A stretch of 64,000 nucleotides of DNA, taken from Thalassotalea ponticola. GTDB taxonomy: Bacteria > Pseudomonadota > Gammaproteobacteria > Enterobacterales > Alteromonadaceae. The notes beneath the pieces are model-generated. The model made no database searches, was not told where the DNA came from, and saw only the letters and a program-made list of their open reading frames with translations. Where the stretch lies: NCBI RefSeq assembly GCF_041379045.1, contig NZ_CP166871.1, positions 1,302,001 through 1,366,000 on the forward strand. Reading direction: 5' to 3'. The translations under genes were made by a program, and so were the position numbers. Shown here piece by piece: positions 56,676-64,000 of the stretch; position 1 is the first letter of the stretch; each line of letters begins with the position of its first letter.

Positions 56676-57045
56676 TCTGAAAAAAAAGTCACACACCAAA
56701 GTAGAGCGTACCTTTACTGTTGATGATTTTATTGATGATTCAGTCAATTACGCGATGGGTAAGCCACAAATTGTCAGTGCTGATTTGCAAGCACAAAGTA
56801 TGCAATTAAAGCGCTTGGGTGAAGAGCTCAAGCAAAGCTTATCCGCGCAAATAGACACCGATAAGGACAATCAAGACTGCAACTTTAGACACGCGACATT
56901 TACTTTGAGCGAAGATATTATTGAGCAACTAAATGAATTGTCTAAACGCACTAATATCGCTAAATCGCGTATCTTGCGCATATTAGTTAGTGAGTTCTTT
57001 TATCAAGATAACCCAGTAAGTTTACAGTTGTCTAAAATTAAGTGA
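56662..57045 (+). CDS. Ribbon-helix-helix partner protein of the ParA ATPase
   Basis: A 127-residue basic protein. Residues about 1-80 look flexible and charged. The C-terminal 45 residues have the ribbon-helix-helix pattern (FRHATFTLSEDIIEQLNELS, then TNIAKSRILRILVSEFF). By analogy with ParG it could bind an operator/centromere and stimulate the ATPase. Its start overlaps the parA-like gene by 14 bases and GGAG precedes it. No sequence-level link to a named family is certain. Confidence 0.7.
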   Translation: MSLADLKKKSHTKVERTFTVDDFIDDSVNYAMGKPQIVSADLQAQSMQLKRLGEELKQSLSAQIDTDKDNQDCNFRHATFTLSEDIIEQLNELSKRTNIAKSRILRILVSEFFYQDNPVSLQLSKIK

Positions 57046-57103
57046 CTGACTAAATAACAGCAGTAGATACTAGCCGCAGTGTTTCTTTGCGTTGACATAG
57101 AAA

Positions 57104-57137
57104 GCCGATATTAGCTTGTGCTATTATCGGTTTTTTT
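57104..57137 (+). terminator. Terminator after the ParA/RHH genes
   Basis: The stem CCGATATTAGC/GCTATTATCGG (one mismatch) with a TTGT loop is followed by seven T. It ends only 20 bases before the rsuA start codon. Confidence 0.82.
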
Positions 57138-57157
57138 ATGGCAATGACGAACACCAA

Positions 57158-57847
57158 ATGAGACTCGATAAATACATTTGTCGCTGTACGGAGTTAACCC
57201 GTAGCGAAGCAAAAAAGCTGCTGAAACAAGGATTGGTCACCGTTAACGGTTCGGTCGAAAAAGATCCCAGTGCACAAGCGTATGAAGAATCCGATGTGCG
57301 CATTGATGGCGACAAGCTGTATTTTGCCAAGGCAAAATACATTATGCTACACAAACCCGTTGATTGTATTTGCTCAAATATCGACGAGCTTTACCCGTCG
57401 GTACTGCATTTTGTCGACGTAGATCGCGCCTTTGACTTACACATCGCCGGTCGCCTAGATGCCGATACCACAGGGTTGGTGTTAATTACCGATGACGGTC
57501 AGTGGTCACATCGCATTACCTCTCCCAAAAAACAATGTGCTAAGCGCTATCGAGTGCAAACCTCAAAGCCCATTGCTGAATCGGCAATTGAGCGATTTGC
57601 GCACGGTGTGCAATTGCAAAATGAAAAGCACCTAACCAAGCCTGCAGTGTTAGAAATTATCGGTGAAAAAGAGGCGCTGCTAACAATTACCGAAGGTAAG
57701 TATCATCAAGTAAAGCGCATGTTTGCCGCCATCGGCAACAGGGTGGTGGGTTTACATCGCGAGCAAGTTGGTGATATCGCCCTTGATGCTGAATTAGCGC
57801 CAGGCCAATGGCGCTATTTAACCGAGCAAGAAATTGCCAGTATTTAG
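57158..57847 (+). CDS. rsuA: 16S rRNA pseudouridine-516 synthase RsuA
   Basis: A 229-residue protein with an N-terminal S4 RNA-binding domain (MRLDKYICRCTELTRSEAKKLL) and an RsuA-type catalytic domain with the nucleophilic Asp in AGRLDADTTGLVL and KYHQVKRMFAAIGN near the C terminus. RsuA converts U516 of 16S rRNA to pseudouridine. The chosen ATG matches the family; a start 42 bases upstream lies inside the terminator. The ATG overlaps the stop codon of a seven-codon frame (57138-57161, ATGA overlap). No Shine-Dalgarno precedes it. Confidence 0.92.
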   Translation: MRLDKYICRCTELTRSEAKKLLKQGLVTVNGSVEKDPSAQAYEESDVRIDGDKLYFAKAKYIMLHKPVDCICSNIDELYPSVLHFVDVDRAFDLHIAGRLDADTTGLVLITDDGQWSHRITSPKKQCAKRYRVQTSKPIAESAIERFAHGVQLQNEKHLTKPAVLEIIGEKEALLTITEGKYHQVKRMFAAIGNRVVGLHREQVGDIALDAELAPGQWRYLTEQEIASI

Positions 57848-58004
57848 CTTGGCGTATGGTCTTCTAGCGGTTTAGTAATTGTTTTGACAAGGCTTACGCT
57901 TACTCTGTGTGGTTATTTGCAAGCCTAAAAGCGCTCATAACGATAACGGGCAGATTACTCTAGTAGTGCAAACCGATCTGAGCGCTGTTCGCCATACAAC
58001 TTTG

Positions 58005-58310
58005 CTATTTGTTTTTTTGCGCTTGTAACTCTTCGTACTTAGCTAGTTGCTCGGCTGTGGCTGGAGTTTGATAGTTTTCTTTCCACTGTTGATACGGCAT
58101 ACCGTAAACGCGTTCACGGGCGGTATCTAAGTCGACATCCAGGCCTAAGTTTTTCGCCTCTTCAACGGTCCACTTTGAAAAACAGTTACGGCAAAAACCG
58201 GCTAAATTCATCAATTCAATATTCTGCACGTCTTTGCGCGAATCGAGGTGTTTTAACAAGCGGCGAAATACTGCCGCTTCAATTTGCGTTTGTTGTTGTT
58301 CAGTCATCAT
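58005..58310 (-). CDS. DUF1244 family protein
   Basis: A 101-residue protein of the DUF1244 family. The hallmark segment with conserved Cys residues is LAGFCRNCFSKWTVEEAKN, followed by ARERVYGMPYQQWKENYQTPAT. The function is unknown; the two Cys suggest metal or redox involvement. GGAG precedes the first ATG. It lies two bases after csiV, probably in the mfd-csiV transcript. Confidence 0.9.
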   Translation of the reverse strand: MMTEQQQTQIEAAVFRRLLKHLDSRKDVQNIELMNLAGFCRNCFSKWTVEEAKNLGLDVDLDTARERVYGMPYQQWKENYQTPATAEQLAKYEELQAQKNK

Positions 58311-58312
58311 TA

Positions 58313-59878
58313 TTACTCCTTGTTGTCAGGGGTATTATTATAGCGTCTAATTTGCACGATCATGCCCATGTATGGGTGGTCAAAATAATGAATTTCACCA
58401 CTGATCACCCGGCGACTTTGGGCAAATGGAATGCTAATCGTTTCACCCTGGTCGTTTTTGTCTAACACATTAAAAAACGCGTGAATAAATAAGTAGTGAT
58501 TTAAGTGAACTCGCATTAAACCGTCAATTTTAAACGCTTGCTGTGCCGCTTGTAGTTGGTTGATATCCAGTGCGTTGATGCCCAATTCAATATCAACAGG
58601 CTCAATGTCGCCAAGTAATGGCGTTAGTTGTTGCTGTTTTAACGCGTTAACGGCGTTAATCGCAGCGCTATCTTGGCTATTTTCTGGTTCCATGTTCGGC
58701 AGTGAGCGGGTTGAATTAATGGTCTGTTTAATGTGTTGATACACCATCGATTCAGCTTGCAGTGGCGACAAAGGTTGTGAGCTAGATTGCGCTGCATCTG
58801 CTTGACCTAATTGTACGTTGTCGCCAGCGATTAGTCGCACCGGTGTGGCTGCATTCAGGGGCTCGCCGATTTGTCGCCAGCCAATGTGCAATAGCGGACG
58901 AAAGTTCTTTGAACGCGCTAATGTTTGGCGAATGTGAGTTAACTTTAAGCTGTCTTTACTCATCAAGTAAGGGCTCTGATTACCCGTTTCATTGCCGCCA
59001 ATAACGCTTGGAATATCATACAACTCTTGCTCTATGCGATTGCTACGGCGCAATAAATTGTCGCAGTTATATTCATTTTCGGCAGAGCTTTCGCTGCTCG
59101 CCAACTGGTTGTTAAACCAATTGTCGGTATCATACCCGCTCGCTTGGGCATCGCCTTGGTCAGTACTTGTCTGGCTATTGCGCTTGTTTCGGGTGATATC
59201 TAACTCGGTGCCATCCTGTTCAGCATTCTGATCAGTCAGTTCACCGGCAACTTTGTTGTAGGCAACGTCTACTGTGGTAAATGCGGCATTTGCCTGCTGC
59301 TCACTGTCGCTGAGATCAACATACAGTGCGCCAGAATCAGTATCAGCATCAGTGGCGTTTTTATCGACACTGTTATCGACGCTGGGTTGTTGGTTATCGT
59401 TGCTGTTTGCGCCTGCTACTTTCGGTTGAAACTCAGAGAAATCAATAAAGGCATCACAACCCGATGGCGGATTTTTAAATTTGAGTACCTTGTTTAATTC
59501 TTCACTGATCAAATCGATATTGGCTTTGCCTTGCAGTGTAGGGTCTTGTACGCGCAATTGCTCAATGTCTTCATTGGCTTGTGATACATCGCCGAGTTGT
59601 TCGAGTAAAATCACTTCGATTTCAAACCAGCGATCATTACCGGTCGCGTTATTAGCCATTGCGTTATTGGCTGGCAAACACAGCAAACTTGACGATAAGG
59701 CAAGGGCGACAAGCGGCTTTATACGGCGATTAAAAAACGGCTTTGTACGGCGTGATGTTGACGTGCTATTGACCATGAGATTTGTCTGTTCGCCAACGCA
59801 TGCGCGTTTGTCATGTAAACGAGGATGATTGCGGTATTGTGTTTCCGTCAAAGAAAAAACATCATCAGTAAACTGCAT
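58313..59878 (-). CDS. csiV: CsiV-like peptidoglycan-binding protein
   Basis: A 521-residue protein matching the CsiV family in its exported N-terminal part (WFEIEVILLEQ after a signal peptide ending NNAMAN) and in its C-terminal part (RPLLHIGWRQIGEP, then RVHLNHYLFIHAFFNV and GEIHYFDHPYMGMIVQIRRY). The middle, about residues 150-290, is low-complexity and rich in Asn, Asp, Gln and Ser. CsiV in Vibrio is a periplasmic protein that helps resist non-canonical D-amino acids. AAAGG supports the start given here; an internal ATG at 59776 would place the signal peptide nearer the N terminus. It follows mfd, as in Vibrio. Confidence 0.82.
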   Translation of the reverse strand: MQFTDDVFSLTETQYRNHPRLHDKRACVGEQTNLMVNSTSTSRRTKPFFNRRIKPLVALALSSSLLCLPANNAMANNATGNDRWFEIEVILLEQLGDVSQANEDIEQLRVQDPTLQGKANIDLISEELNKVLKFKNPPSGCDAFIDFSEFQPKVAGANSNDNQQPSVDNSVDKNATDADTDSGALYVDLSDSEQQANAAFTTVDVAYNKVAGELTDQNAEQDGTELDITRNKRNSQTSTDQGDAQASGYDTDNWFNNQLASSESSAENEYNCDNLLRRSNRIEQELYDIPSVIGGNETGNQSPYLMSKDSLKLTHIRQTLARSKNFRPLLHIGWRQIGEPLNAATPVRLIAGDNVQLGQADAAQSSSQPLSPLQAESMVYQHIKQTINSTRSLPNMEPENSQDSAAINAVNALKQQQLTPLLGDIEPVDIELGINALDINQLQAAQQAFKIDGLMRVHLNHYLFIHAFFNVLDKNDQGETISIPFAQSRRVISGEIHYFDHPYMGMIVQIRRYNNTPDNKE

Positions 59879-59950
59879 CTAGGGTGCCTTTGCTGGTAAA
59901 TTTTGGTTAAAAGTCGTTAAATTAATCGTCAATTCGCGTTTGTTTTCGCG

Positions 59951-62900
59951 CTATGCGGCTTCGCCAAGCTGGGTTAATAATTGCTGCAGCGCACTGATGC
60001 GTTGTTTGCCATCTTCAAGCGATGGCAAGCGAAAGGTCAGTTTATTCGCGCCGTCCATTTTGTATACCGCGGGTTGGCTTTGGATCAGGTTAATAATATG
60101 CATTGGCTCAACTTTGGTATCATCTGCAAATTCAATACTACCACTGTTAGCATTTGCATCAACTCGTTTAATGCCAAGTTGCTGTGCTTTTAGCTTTAAT
60201 TTAGCGCTGTGGAACAAGTTTTTAGCCGCATCAGGTAGCAGGCCAAAGCGGTCGATCAATTCTACTTGAATATCGTCGAGCTCGTCGTTGTCTTTGGCGC
60301 TGGCAATGCGTTTGTACAACGACAGGCGCATATTGACATCACCAATGTAGTCTTCGGGTAAAATGGCCGCCAGTTTCAGGTCGACATCCGTTTGCTGAGC
60401 GGTTAAATCGTCAAGTGCCGGTTGCTTGCCTTGTTTTAATGCGTCCACCGCTTGGTCGAGCATATCCATATACAAGCTAAATCCAATACTGGCCATTTGT
60501 CCTGACTGATCTTCACCAAGTAGTTCACCGGCACCGCGAATCTCTAAGTCGTGGGTTGCCAAAGCAAAGCCCGCGCCTAAATCTTCCAATTGGGCAATCG
60601 CATCTAAGCGTTTTATCGCGTCTTTGGTCATTCGCTTAGGGTGCGGGGTGAGCAAATACGCGTAGGCTTGATGATGTGAGCGACCAACGCGCCCGCGCAA
60701 TTGATGCAGTTGGGCTAAGCCCAAGTGATCGGCTCGGTCCATAATAATGGTGTTGGCGGTTGGAATATCAATACCGGTTTCAATAATGGTGGTACACACC
60801 AAAACGTTAAAGCGCTGGTGATAAAAATCACTCATGATCTGTTCGAGCTCGCGCTCGCGCATTTGTCCATGAGCCACCGTAATTTTTGCCTCGGGAAGCA
60901 ATTGCTGTAAGTCTTGCGCCGTTTTTTCAATGGTTTTTACATTGTTGTGTAAAAAGTAAACCTGACCACCGCGCAGTACTTCGCGCAATACCGATTCGCG
61001 GATCAAGTTGTCATCACGCTGACGGACAAAGGTTTTTACCGCCAGTCGCTTGGCCGGAGGCGTGGCAATAATCGACAAATCGCGCATCCCACCCATGGCC
61101 ATATTTAGGGTTCGCGGGATCGGCGTTGCGGTTAAGGTTAAAATGTCAACGTTGGCTCTAAGGCGTTTGATTTTCTCTTTTTGCTTAACCCCAAAGCGGT
61201 GTTCCTCGTCAACAATCAACAGGCCAAGGTCGTGAAATTTAATATCATCAGACAGCAACTTGTGGGTGCCAATTAAAATATCAATTTTGCCACTGGCAAC
61301 GTCGTCGATCACTAGCTTTTGCTGCTTTGCCGTTTTAAAGCGCGATAATACCTCAATATTAATCGGCCAATTGGCAAATCTGTCTTTGAAGTTTTCATAG
61401 TGCTGTTGCGCTAACAGGGTAGTGGGTACCAACACAACCACTTGCTTAGAGTCATTGGCGGCAATAAACGCAGCGCGCATCGCCACTTCGGTTTTACCAA
61501 AGCCAACGTCACCACAAACTAATCGATCCATGGGTTTGTGATCGAGCATATCGGCGATAACTTGGGTAATGGCCTGTTGTTGATCGTCGGTTTCTTCAAA
61601 ACCAAAGCTGTCGGCAAACGCCTGGTAGTCTTTTTTATCGCGTTTAAATTGATAACCGCGACTGCTTTCGCGTTTGGCGTAAATATCAAGCAGTTCAGCA
61701 GCCACGTCTTGCACTTTTTCAGCGGCTTTCTTCTTCGCTTTTTGCCACGCATCGGTGCCGAGTTTGTGCAACGGCGTGGTTTCACTTTCACCACCGCTGT
61801 AGCGCGATATCATATGCAATGACGCCACCGGTACGTAGAGTTTTGCGTCGTTGGCGTAACTGAGGGTTAAAAATTCGGTCACCACCCCTTGGTTTTCAAA
61901 GGTTTGTAGACCTTGATAACGACCGATTCCGTGTTCAATGTGCACCACAGGCTGACCAATCGACAGTTCGGTGAGGTTCTTAAACAGCGCTTCGCTATTG
62001 GTTTGCTCGCTTTTGCTGCTTCGACGGCGCTGTTTTACTCGATCGGCAAATAAGTCGTCTTCGGTGATCAGGGCAAACGGCTGTTTACCGCGATAAATAA
62101 AGCCGTGTGCCAAAGCGTTGACACTGATGGCGATATCGCACTCTGTGGTTAAGAACTGATCCAAGCTGGCAACTTCTGTCGCTTTGATTTGTTCGCGCTG
62201 CAATAACTCGCTTAAGGTTTCGCGTCGACCTTGTGATTCAGCCACAAATAAAATCGGCAGCGACTGTTCTCGGCACTGGTTAATAAATTCAATTAGCGCA
62301 GCCAGAGGCTGTTTTAATTGGTGATTAACCGCAATTTTGGGCAAGGCTTGGGTGGCAAAGTGTTGTTTACCAGCGGAGCTGCTGGCGTTTTTGGCAACAT
62401 CGATGCGTTGGTAATCTTTAAACTGGGCGAACAGTTGCTCTTTGCTCAAAAACAGCGCACTTGGCGCAAGCAGTGGCCGCAACGGATCGTAGCGGCGGTC
62501 TTCATAGCGAAAGTTTAAATCGTGAATAAACTGGTCTAGGTGTAACTCGGTATCGCCGTAATTGATCAGCAAGGTGTGCGATGGCAAGTAATCAAATAAG
62601 GTTTCGGTGTGTTCAAAAAACAGCGGTAAGTAGTATTCTATACCCGCTGGAATGATACCTTTAGATACTTGATAGTAAATCGAGTCTTTGTCGTTACTAA
62701 CTTTTAATTGCTCGCGATAATTTTGGCGGAATAAGTTAATGGCTTCTTGGTCGGTTGGAAACTCATGCGCAGGTAACAACTCAATCGCTTTTACCGTATC
62801 GGCTGAGCGTTGGCTATCTACGTCAAAGGTGCGAATTGACTCGATTTCATCATCAAAAAAATCTAAGCGAAACGGTACGTTACTGCCCATCGGATACAAA

Positions 62901-63442
62901 TCGACAATGGCGCCTCTGGCGCTAAATTCGCCGTGCTCCATTACTTGATCAACGGCGCGATAACCGCTTTGCTCTAAATCTAACCGCAACTTGTTGATGT
63001 CTTTGTTATCACCCGTTTTGATTATCAGGGTATTGGCATCAATATACTGTTTTGGCGCGATGCGATGGGTTAAGGTGTGCGCGGGAACAATAACAATACC
63101 TTGTGTCATCCTACTGAGTTTGTACAAGGTGAGTAGGCGCTGTGAAATAATATCCTGATGCGGCGAAAAACTGTCGTACGGCAGGGTTTCCCAGTCAGGA
63201 AATAGGCAAATGTCCAAATCAGCTTGACTGATACTGCCCAGCTCGTGCTCTAGGCGCAAGGCGCAGGCGGTATCTTGGGTGACTAGTAGGGTTAAGCCTT
63301 TATGGGCAAGAGCGCCGTGGTAAATGGCAATGGTGTCGCTTGAACCAGCTAAATCAAGCCATTGCTTTTTATCGTTATGAATACGCGTTGTGGCTTTTGT
63401 AGCGTTAACGGGTGGCGTAAATATATCGGCAGCTGTTGTCAT
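59951..63442 (-). CDS. mfd: Transcription-repair coupling factor Mfd
   Basis: An 1163-residue ATP-dependent translocase (E. coli 1148) that removes RNA polymerase stalled at DNA lesions and recruits UvrA. An N-terminal UvrB-like region is followed by a CarD-like RNA-polymerase-interacting domain (PVVHIEHGIGRYQGL), then a RecG-like helicase core with Walker A CGDVGFGKTEVA, DEEH in LIVDEEHRFGV and TATPIPRTL, and a C-terminal TRCF domain. All helicase motifs are intact. It heads a leftward run with csiV and the DUF1244 gene and is divergent from lolC. Confidence 0.98.
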   Translation of the reverse strand: MTTAADIFTPPVNATKATTRIHNDKKQWLDLAGSSDTIAIYHGALAHKGLTLLVTQDTACALRLEHELGSISQADLDICLFPDWETLPYDSFSPHQDIISQRLLTLYKLSRMTQGIVIVPAHTLTHRIAPKQYIDANTLIIKTGDNKDINKLRLDLEQSGYRAVDQVMEHGEFSARGAIVDLYPMGSNVPFRLDFFDDEIESIRTFDVDSQRSADTVKAIELLPAHEFPTDQEAINLFRQNYREQLKVSNDKDSIYYQVSKGIIPAGIEYYLPLFFEHTETLFDYLPSHTLLINYGDTELHLDQFIHDLNFRYEDRRYDPLRPLLAPSALFLSKEQLFAQFKDYQRIDVAKNASSSAGKQHFATQALPKIAVNHQLKQPLAALIEFINQCREQSLPILFVAESQGRRETLSELLQREQIKATEVASLDQFLTTECDIAISVNALAHGFIYRGKQPFALITEDDLFADRVKQRRRSSKSEQTNSEALFKNLTELSIGQPVVHIEHGIGRYQGLQTFENQGVVTEFLTLSYANDAKLYVPVASLHMISRYSGGESETTPLHKLGTDAWQKAKKKAAEKVQDVAAELLDIYAKRESSRGYQFKRDKKDYQAFADSFGFEETDDQQQAITQVIADMLDHKPMDRLVCGDVGFGKTEVAMRAAFIAANDSKQVVVLVPTTLLAQQHYENFKDRFANWPINIEVLSRFKTAKQQKLVIDDVASGKIDILIGTHKLLSDDIKFHDLGLLIVDEEHRFGVKQKEKIKRLRANVDILTLTATPIPRTLNMAMGGMRDLSIIATPPAKRLAVKTFVRQRDDNLIRESVLREVLRGGQVYFLHNNVKTIEKTAQDLQQLLPEAKITVAHGQMRERELEQIMSDFYHQRFNVLVCTTIIETGIDIPTANTIIMDRADHLGLAQLHQLRGRVGRSHHQAYAYLLTPHPKRMTKDAIKRLDAIAQLEDLGAGFALATHDLEIRGAGELLGEDQSGQMASIGFSLYMDMLDQAVDALKQGKQPALDDLTAQQTDVDLKLAAILPEDYIGDVNMRLSLYKRIASAKDNDELDDIQVELIDRFGLLPDAAKNLFHSAKLKLKAQQLGIKRVDANANSGSIEFADDTKVEPMHIINLIQSQPAVYKMDGANKLTFRLPSLEDGKQRISALQQLLTQLGEAA

Positions 63443-63817
63443 AAAATTTCTATCTAACGTTAGTTTGGCGTTTGTTGTCGTTATCGCGCGTGCTTAGGGC
63501 AACGGCTCGTTACTCTATCGCCCGTTAATGGGGTCGCATCGATTGCCTTTGTCGGCAAGTGATAGCTGAGCATTGACCTCTTTGAGCATTGACCTCTATG
63601 AGTATAGGGCGTGTTATGGCGATAGTTAACTTACCCGATCAGCTAATACGCATTGCAGGCCCAACTCGGCTTAGCGTATTAGTCTTGCTTGGTACACTGT
63701 TTGCCCACAGCGATAAAAAAGGCTAATCATAGCACCGTTGTTCTGTTCAACCCAAGTGATTAAGTGCTATCATGGCGACAAATGTAATTATAATTATAAG
63801 CGTGACAAAAATTTAGA
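63443..63817. promoter_or_regulatory. 375-bp divergent promoter region between mfd and lolC
   Basis: No gene is visible. A 16-bp tandem duplication with one mismatch (63568-63583 and 63584-63599, GAGCATTGACCTCT) lies here, each copy containing TTGACC, which resembles a -35 element. An AT-rich stretch TAATTATAATTATAA at 63787-63801 precedes lolC and probably contains its -10. Confidence 0.5.
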
Positions 63818-64000
63818 TGTTTCAGCCGGTTAGCTTATTTATCGGATACCGATACAGTCGCAGCCAAAATCGCTCAGGTTTTGTCTCATTTATTACCTTC
63901 TTTTCTATCGCCGGTATCCTACTGGGCGTTGCCTCGTTGATCACTGTGGTTTCGGTGATGAACGGCTTTGAAGGGCAACTTAAACAACGTATTTTGGGGC
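63818..64000 (+). CDS. lolC: LolC lipoprotein-releasing permease, first 61 codons
   Basis: The frame runs off the right edge. The visible residues MFQPVSLFIGYRYSRSQ, the first membrane helix (FFSIAGILLGVASLITVVSV) and MNGFEGQLKQRILG are characteristic of the LolC/LolE family, which with LolD extracts lipoproteins from the inner membrane. LolC versus LolE is decided on the N terminus and on its usual first position in lolCDE. lolB, at the far end of the same trafficking pathway, is at 8317-8919. Confidence 0.9.

Noticed and set aside
55642..57045. The ParA/RHH pair as part of an integrated plasmid or prophage
   Set aside because: No integrase, replication, toxin-antitoxin or attachment repeats flank it. 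It sits between a carbonic-anhydrase-family gene and rsuA, so mobility is not supported.

Overview
The window looks like the chromosome of a marine gammaproteobacterium of the Alteromonadales, most likely Colwelliaceae (Colwellia/Thalassotalea-like). This is inferred from gene order (hemA-prfA-prmC divergent from lolB-ispE-prs; rplY-pth-ychF; gcvA-DUF423-rlmM; ppnN-xni; queF/syd; yggL-trmB divergent from mutY-yggX; csiV-mfd), from a moderate base composition judged by eye, and from an NAD-type isocitrate dehydrogenase, a VolA-type lipase, a DUF3192 pair and a multihaem cytochrome. No species call can be made by reading alone. Nearly everything is chromosomal core DNA; I see no prophage, plasmid backbone, CRISPR array or biosynthetic cluster.

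Layout. 0-13.5 kb: a cold-shock gene, adhE, then a leftward translation/nucleotide/lipoprotein block (ychF, pth, rplY, prs, ispE, lolB), a rightward haem/translation-termination block (hemA, prfA, prmC), and a YciK-type reductase. 13.9-24.4 kb: envelope and surface genes (VolA-like lipase, sohB, tpm, a ClpP-fold lipoprotein, a second cold-shock gene, a dicarboxylate/amino acid symporter, a large Ig-like lipoprotein). 24.9-32.1 kb: topA, cysB, then the overlapping run gcvA, alpha/beta hydrolase, DUF423, rlmM. 32.1-33.5 kb: a complete IS4-family element. 33.6-42.4 kb: icd, the ppnN-xni-DUF3192 operon, queF/syd and small conserved genes. 42.5-49.2 kb: an octahaem cytochrome with TPRs, a sulfatase, an AraC-type membrane regulator and an amidohydrolase. 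49.2-50.1 kb: a leftward tRNA-Phe/tRNA-Thr unit followed by repeats. 50.4-64 kb: FadL-type porin, yggX, mutY, yggL, trmB, a gamma carbonic anhydrase, a PilZ/ParA/ribbon-helix-helix set, rsuA, csiV, mfd and the first 61 codons of lolC.

Three items deserve attention. (1) Downstream of tRNA-Thr lie four tandem units of about 125-136 bp. Each starts with a degenerate tRNA-Thr 3'-half-like sequence (replaced in one unit), and each carries its own intrinsic terminator, an arrangement reminiscent of the E. coli tyrT/rtT repeats. (2) The IS4-family element sits exactly in the loop of the former bidirectional terminator between rlmM and icd, flanked by a 12-bp target duplication. It carries inward-acting terminator hairpins near both of its ends, so it appears to replace the terminator it destroyed. 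(3) A chromosomal ParF/ParG-like pair (ParA ATPase plus ribbon-helix-helix protein) follows a single-domain PilZ protein. Several intergenic spacers also hold exact two-copy tandem duplications of 14 to 34 bp, plus one octamer minisatellite.
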